Made by a program: the position numbers and the translations under genes. The notes under the pieces were generated by a model. The model was not told where the DNA came from. It made no database searches and worked only from the letters and a program-made list of their open reading frames with translations. Below are positions 60,252 through 64,000 of a stretch of DNA of 64,000 bases, in pieces; position 1 is the first letter of the stretch; each line of letters starts with the position of its first letter. This DNA comes from Nipponacmea schrenckii (taxonomy: Eukaryota > Mollusca > Gastropoda > Lottiidae). The DNA lies in contig JAUJPP010000003.1 in NCBI GenBank assembly GCA_030562195.1, positions 29,022,602 through 29,086,601 on the forward strand. Direction: 5' to 3'.

Positions 60252-61788
60252 GTAAGAACGTTCACACGAGGAAACATTTTGCGTTTTTTGTTTATTCTTT
60301 TCTATGACTTTGTCTATCAATTTGTCTTTTTCAAGAATCCTTGAACGACTCACGATTTGTGAGGATCTTGTTAGATACTGTTAATCTGAATATGGAAGTT
60401 TTGACTCACAAAATTAACAATGAAACTGGAAATCGTTAGAGGTGGGGGGGGGGGGGGGGTAAATTGTCTAGTTTTGACTAGTAATGATGACTAAATTGTC
60501 AGCCCTATTGTCTAGTATAAAATATTTCGATGGACCCCCCCCCCCCCGATTATCTAGGGCTTAGTATAAGAAAAATTGAATTAAAATACACCCCTCTGTC
60601 TCTCTTTTGTTCAAAGAATGCATTAGCCTGTAATGTTTTATCTCATTTTTCATACCTTTTTTTATACAGAGCTTTGATTTTCTTTGGGAGCCATAGTGGC
60701 TCAGTGTGTTAGATACTTGCTCGTTAACCTAAAGGTCTAGGAATCAATCCTAGGCAAAGGTCAAGATGAACTTTTGGATTTTTCACCCCGGTGTGTCAAC
60801 GAGTTATTAGGCAAGGACATTAAACAGAACCCCCAGGCCTGTGCAGGTTAAGATGCCACTATCCTGGTAAAATTTCCCTCATTGCACCCTGAATGGCATT
60901 GCCCGTCTTTATTAGCCCATAAGGCGTAAAAATCCGTTTCATTTAGTTTTTTTAATCAAATTGTATTTTTTGTGTATTTCAGGGGATTACGATAAGTGTA
61001 TTGAGACATGTGAAAAAGCTGTTGAAATTGGACGAGAACATCGTGCTGATTACGCTCTATTGGCTAAAGCCTTGGCAAGAATCGGCAATTCCTATCTTAA
61101 AAAGGACGACCTAAAGAATGCTCTTGTTTATTTTAATAAATCTTTGTTAGAAAATAGAACTCAAGAAATTGTGAAGAAGGTGAACGAAATCGATAAAAAA
61201 TATAAAGAGCAGGAACGCCTGGCTTATATTAACCCTGAACTCGCTTTGGAAGAAAAAGCGAAGGGTAACGAATGTTTCCAAAAGGGAGACTATCCAACTG
61301 CAGTGAAACATTACACAGAAGCTTTGAAAAGGAACCCAGACGACGCCAAGATCTACAGCAATCGTGCCGCCTGCTACACAAAATTAATGGAGTTTTCATT
61401 GGCTGTTAAGGATAGTGACGAGTGTATCAGAATTGATCCTACGTTTGTTAAAGGTTATTTACGAAAGGGAACCAGTCTGTTGGCCATGAAGGAAACAACT
61501 AAAGCAGCCATGGCGTACCAGAAAGCAATTGAGCTAGACCCTAATTGTCAAGAAGCTATCGATGGATATAGGAAAGCGACGATGGCTGAAAGCGGAGATC
61601 CAGAAAGCATCAAAAGAAGAGCCATGAATGATCCAGAAGTTCAGCAGATTTTAGGTGATCCCGCCATGCAGATGATCCTTCAACAAATGAGCAAGGAACC
61701 TGCAGCTGTTCGTGAACATTTAAAAAACCCAGAAATTGCGGCCAAAATTCAAAAACTTATGGAGATGGGAATTATAGCAATTCATTGA
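60086..61788 (+). CDS. STIP1: Short Hop / STIP1-family co-chaperone (TPR2A-TPR2B-DP2), 323 aa
   Basis: Join of 60086-60251 and 60983-61788; GT-AG junction, phase 1, 323 codons plus stop. Residues about 5-120 are TPR2A: clamp residues K12, N16, N47, K84 and R88 are all present, as required to bind the Hsp90 EEVD tail. Residues about 140-255 are TPR2B, with its clamp K147, N151, N182, K212 and R216 also complete. Residues about 262-323 are DP2, with [17 protein letters not shown] and the terminal helix ending MGIIAIH. The linker [20 protein letters not shown] is nearly invariant in the family. Full-length Hop (about 540 aa) has TPR1 and DP1 in front; these are absent, as in C. elegans STI-1 (320 aa). 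ATG 60086 sits in a strong context (AAAGATGGCG). Role: cytosolic transfer of clients between Hsp70 and Hsp90. Confidence 0.95.
60252..60982 (+). other. Intron of the STIP1-family gene
   Basis: A 731-bp intron, GTAAGA to TTTCAG. It contains runs of G (near 60445) and C (near 60538) and a SINE insertion from about 60690. Nothing coding was seen. Confidence 0.85.
60690..60946 (+). mobile_element. tRNA-derived SINE, nearly full length
   Basis: The 5' part has an A-box-like TGGCTCAGTG at 60697 and a degenerate B box (GGAATCAATCCTA). The body includes ATTTCCCTCATTGCACCCTG and the tail GTCTTTATTAGCCCATAAGG ending in a TTTCATTT stretch. The same head-body-tail order is found at 33188-33388 (plus) and 21373-21638 (minus), which defines the family within this window. 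Confidence 0.75.
60983..61788 (+). CDS. STIP1: STIP1-family gene, coding exon 2 (rest of TPR2A, TPR2B, DP2)
   Basis: The exon encodes residues 56-323 and the stop TGA. The acceptor is TGTATTTCAG|GGGATTAC. The reading frame resumes as G-D-Y-D-K-C, the expected helix of TPR2A, so no residues are missing at the junction. It ends within a few residues of the usual family C-terminus (human ends LIAIR; here IIAIH). No AATAAA is obvious in the 300 bp after the stop. Confidence 0.95.
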
Positions 61789-62089
61789 TTTTTTTTTGAT
61801 TTTTTTTTTCAAATTTTCTGACTTTTTGTTATTTTCTAAATAATTGTATTTAAGGTGAATCATTCATTAATGTATTGGAACAAATTATAGAAATTACATT
61901 TTCTTAGAAATCAAATCAAAAGATTTTGGACTTTTGGAGAAATTCTTCCACCTTCCTTAACATCAAATTTTCATTCTGTAGAATTCTCATCTTTATGATT
62001 TCTAGTTATTTCAAGTTTCATCTTATACCTTGACTATAATAATCATTTTGTGTATTTGCTAGTATACAATTCATAACACAATCTTCAGA
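61789..62089 (+). other. Likely 3' UTR of the STIP1-family gene
   Basis: Starts with T runs and then AT-rich DNA up to the 40-bp array. No canonical AATAAA found, so the transcript end is undecided and may lie beyond the array. Confidence 0.4.
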
Positions 62090-63075
62090 GATACAAAAGG
62101 TGGTAGTAACAGTCAAGGTATAAGTATGAAGTTAGTAACAGCTTGACATTGTGAAGATGTATAAGTATGAAGTTAGTAATAGCTTGACATTGTGAAGATG
62201 TATAAGATGAAGTTAGTAATAGCTTGACATTGTGAAGATGTATAAGATGAAGTTTGTAATAGCTTGACATTGTGAAGATATATAAGATGAAGTTTGTAAT
62301 AACTTGACATTGTGAAGATGTATAAGATGAAGTTTGTAATAACTTGACATTGTGAAGATATATAAGATGAAGTTTGTAATAGCTTGACATTGTAAAGATA
62401 TATAAGATGAAGTTTGTAATAGCTTGGCATTGTGAAGATGTATAAGATGAAGTTTGTAATAGCTTGACATTGTGAAGATGTATAAGATGAAGTTAGTAAT
62501 AGCTTGACATTGTGAAGATGTATAAGATGAAGTTTGTAATAGCTTGACATTGTGAAGATGTATAAGATGAAGTTTGTAATAGCTTGACATTGTGAAGATG
62601 TATAAGATGAAGTTTGTAATAGCTTGACATTGTGAAGATGTATAAGATGAAGTTTGTAATGACTTGACATTGTGAAGATGTATAAGATGAAGTTTGTAAT
62701 AGCTTGACATTGTGAAGATATATAAGATGAAGTTTGTAATAGCTTGACATTGTGAAGATGTATAAGATGAAGTTTGTAATAGCTTGACATTGTGAAGATA
62801 TATAAGATGAAGTTTGTAATAGCTTGCATTGTGAAGATATATAAGATGAAGTTTGTAATAGCTTGGCATTGTGAAGATATATAAGATGAAGTTTGTAATA
62901 GCTTGACATTGTGAAGATGTATAAGATGAAGTTTGTAATAGCTTGACATTGTGAAGATGTATAAGATGAAGTTTGTAATAGCTTGACATTGTGAAGATAT
63001 ATAAGATGAAGTTTGTAATAGCTTGACATTGTGAAGATGTATAAGATGAAGTTTGTCTAGCTTGGCATTGTGAGG
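62090..63075. repeat. 40-bp tandem array, about 24 copies
   Basis: The unit is TATAAGATGAAGTTTGTAAT followed by AGCTTGACATTGTGAAGATG. The array is preceded by a full-length-type lead (ACAAAAGGTGGTAG, CAGTCAAGG) that belongs to the 73-bp unit, showing its origin. Confidence 0.94.
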
Positions 63076-64000
63076 TTCTATCGCTTGTTTCAGTAAATTA
63101 GATAATTATATGAACCTTATTTGTCCAAATCAACACAATTAATGTATTTGTAAGAATTTGATTTTTTGTAAGAAATATGATTAAGATAGTGGAGTGAAAT
63201 TCTGAGTATAAATTGGTGTTTGAAAAAGAGGATTAACAAAAAATCACCCTGTATTTGTATATACATACACTATTGTACAGTGATATAAAAATACACGTGA
63301 GGAAGAGTCGATTACAGTATTGAGGGAGGTGATGGTTGTAATGACCTTACTGTGAACTCGACCAGTTACTATAACAACCCCTCTGTATACTATATTAAAT
63401 ATTGTATGTTTGTTTTTTGTACCATGTTATATTTGTTCAGTATCTGTTTTGTATATATTATTATATCAAGTGCTAAGTACATCCTCGTTATTTCACTATC
63501 TGCTGTGAAAACTTCACTTACAGAATCAACTGCAACAGAATCAACTTGACTTTAACCGAGTATTGCCTCATGAACTGGACGGACACTGCCGACTAATGTA
63601 AACTGCCGACTATTGCCAATCAACTTGATGGACACACGGTCCACCGTCATCATATTTTCTCTAAAATAACTATTTTTTACATAGCTGGAATTATGGAAAT
63701 TTACGAAAGTAGCCGAGCGGTAATGCTTGACGGAAACTGCCTTCTCTAATGGAAATGTTATATCTAAGGTCGTAACTCATAACAAGTCTTGGCGTAAACA
63801 AGCGCCGATAAATACCTTTCGTTTACCCTCAACACCAGGTAGTTAAATCCCTGTTCCTGAGATAAAGATACGATTGGTGACGAACCCTTATGTTACAGCA
63901 TCACTGTTAGTTTTACACGTGTTTGTCTCATAAACGTCAATCCGACACGTGCTTTCGAAAAATAACGTCACGTGTAAATGCACGTTCCAGTTGAAGTTTT
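63076..64000. other. 3' flank; right edge with CACGTG cluster
   Basis: 63076-63550 is AT-rich without a gene. From 63540 GC content rises, with repeated CTGCCGACTA motifs, and three CACGTG sites lie at 63916, 63946 and 63969. This may be the upstream region of the next gene beyond the window (inference). Confidence 0.35.

Noticed and set aside
62173..63029. Three overlapping minus-strand ORFs of 178-258 codons
   Set aside because: All three frames of the 40-bp array are open; they encode the same peptide rotation and reflect the repeat, not genes.
63708..63775. A tRNA gene suggested by GTAGCCGAGCGGTAATGC
   Set aside because: The D-arm-like text is not followed by a GGTTCRANYCC B box or a matching acceptor stem.

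Overview
This is nuclear DNA of an animal: AT-rich, intron-bearing and dense in minisatellites. The proteins and a tRNA-derived SINE family fit a lophotrochozoan, most likely a marine mollusc (inference; no species can be named). Only two protein-coding genes can be supported. They are divergent, with 2.3 kb between their start codons. I found no bacterial features, CRISPR array, virus or intact autonomous transposon.

Gene 1, minus strand, 57799 down to 10423, is a Nance-Horan syndrome (NHS) / Guk-holder family protein. Six coding exons join with matching splice phases to 1501 codons plus stop: 57517-57799, 17757-18022, 16281-17097, 14057-14257, 13610-13742, 10423-13228. Exon 1 encodes the WAVE-homology domain, and the protein ends in a class I PDZ ligand (T-D-V). 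Intron 1 is 39.5 kb and holds most of the repeats in the window.

Gene 2, plus strand, 60086-61788, is a co-chaperone of the STIP1/Hop family in two exons, 323 residues. It has TPR2A, TPR2B and DP2 but no TPR1-DP1, the layout known from the short nematode STI-1. Both Hsp-binding carboxylate clamps are complete. A TATA box and a perfect three-unit heat-shock element lie just upstream of the ATG.

Layout. 1-6.7 kb: two copies of a roughly 3.5 kb unit made of a 33-bp satellite plus a 2.1 kb segment with its own sub-repeats. 6.9-8.4 kb: 64-bp array. 8.9-9.3 kb: 122-bp repeats. 9.3-18 kb: exons 6 to 2 of the NHS gene. 18-57.5 kb: intron 1, with a 25-bp array of about 120 copies (36.6-39.7 kb), a 69-bp array (43.5-45.6 kb), tandem tRNA-like SINE heads (45.9-46.7 kb), a MITE with perfect 20-bp inverted repeats (49.4-49.9 kb) and a 73-bp array (55.9-56.8 kb). 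57.8-60.1 kb: shared upstream region. 62.1-63.1 kb: a 40-bp array that is a shortened form of the 73-bp unit. Roughly a fifth of the window is tandem repeat.

The genes do not form an evident pathway: one is a scaffold linked to actin and cell polarity, the other an Hsp70/Hsp90 adaptor. The most notable biology is the minimal Hop with its start-proximal heat-shock element. The most notable DNA structure is the set of tandem arrays built from pieces of dispersed elements.
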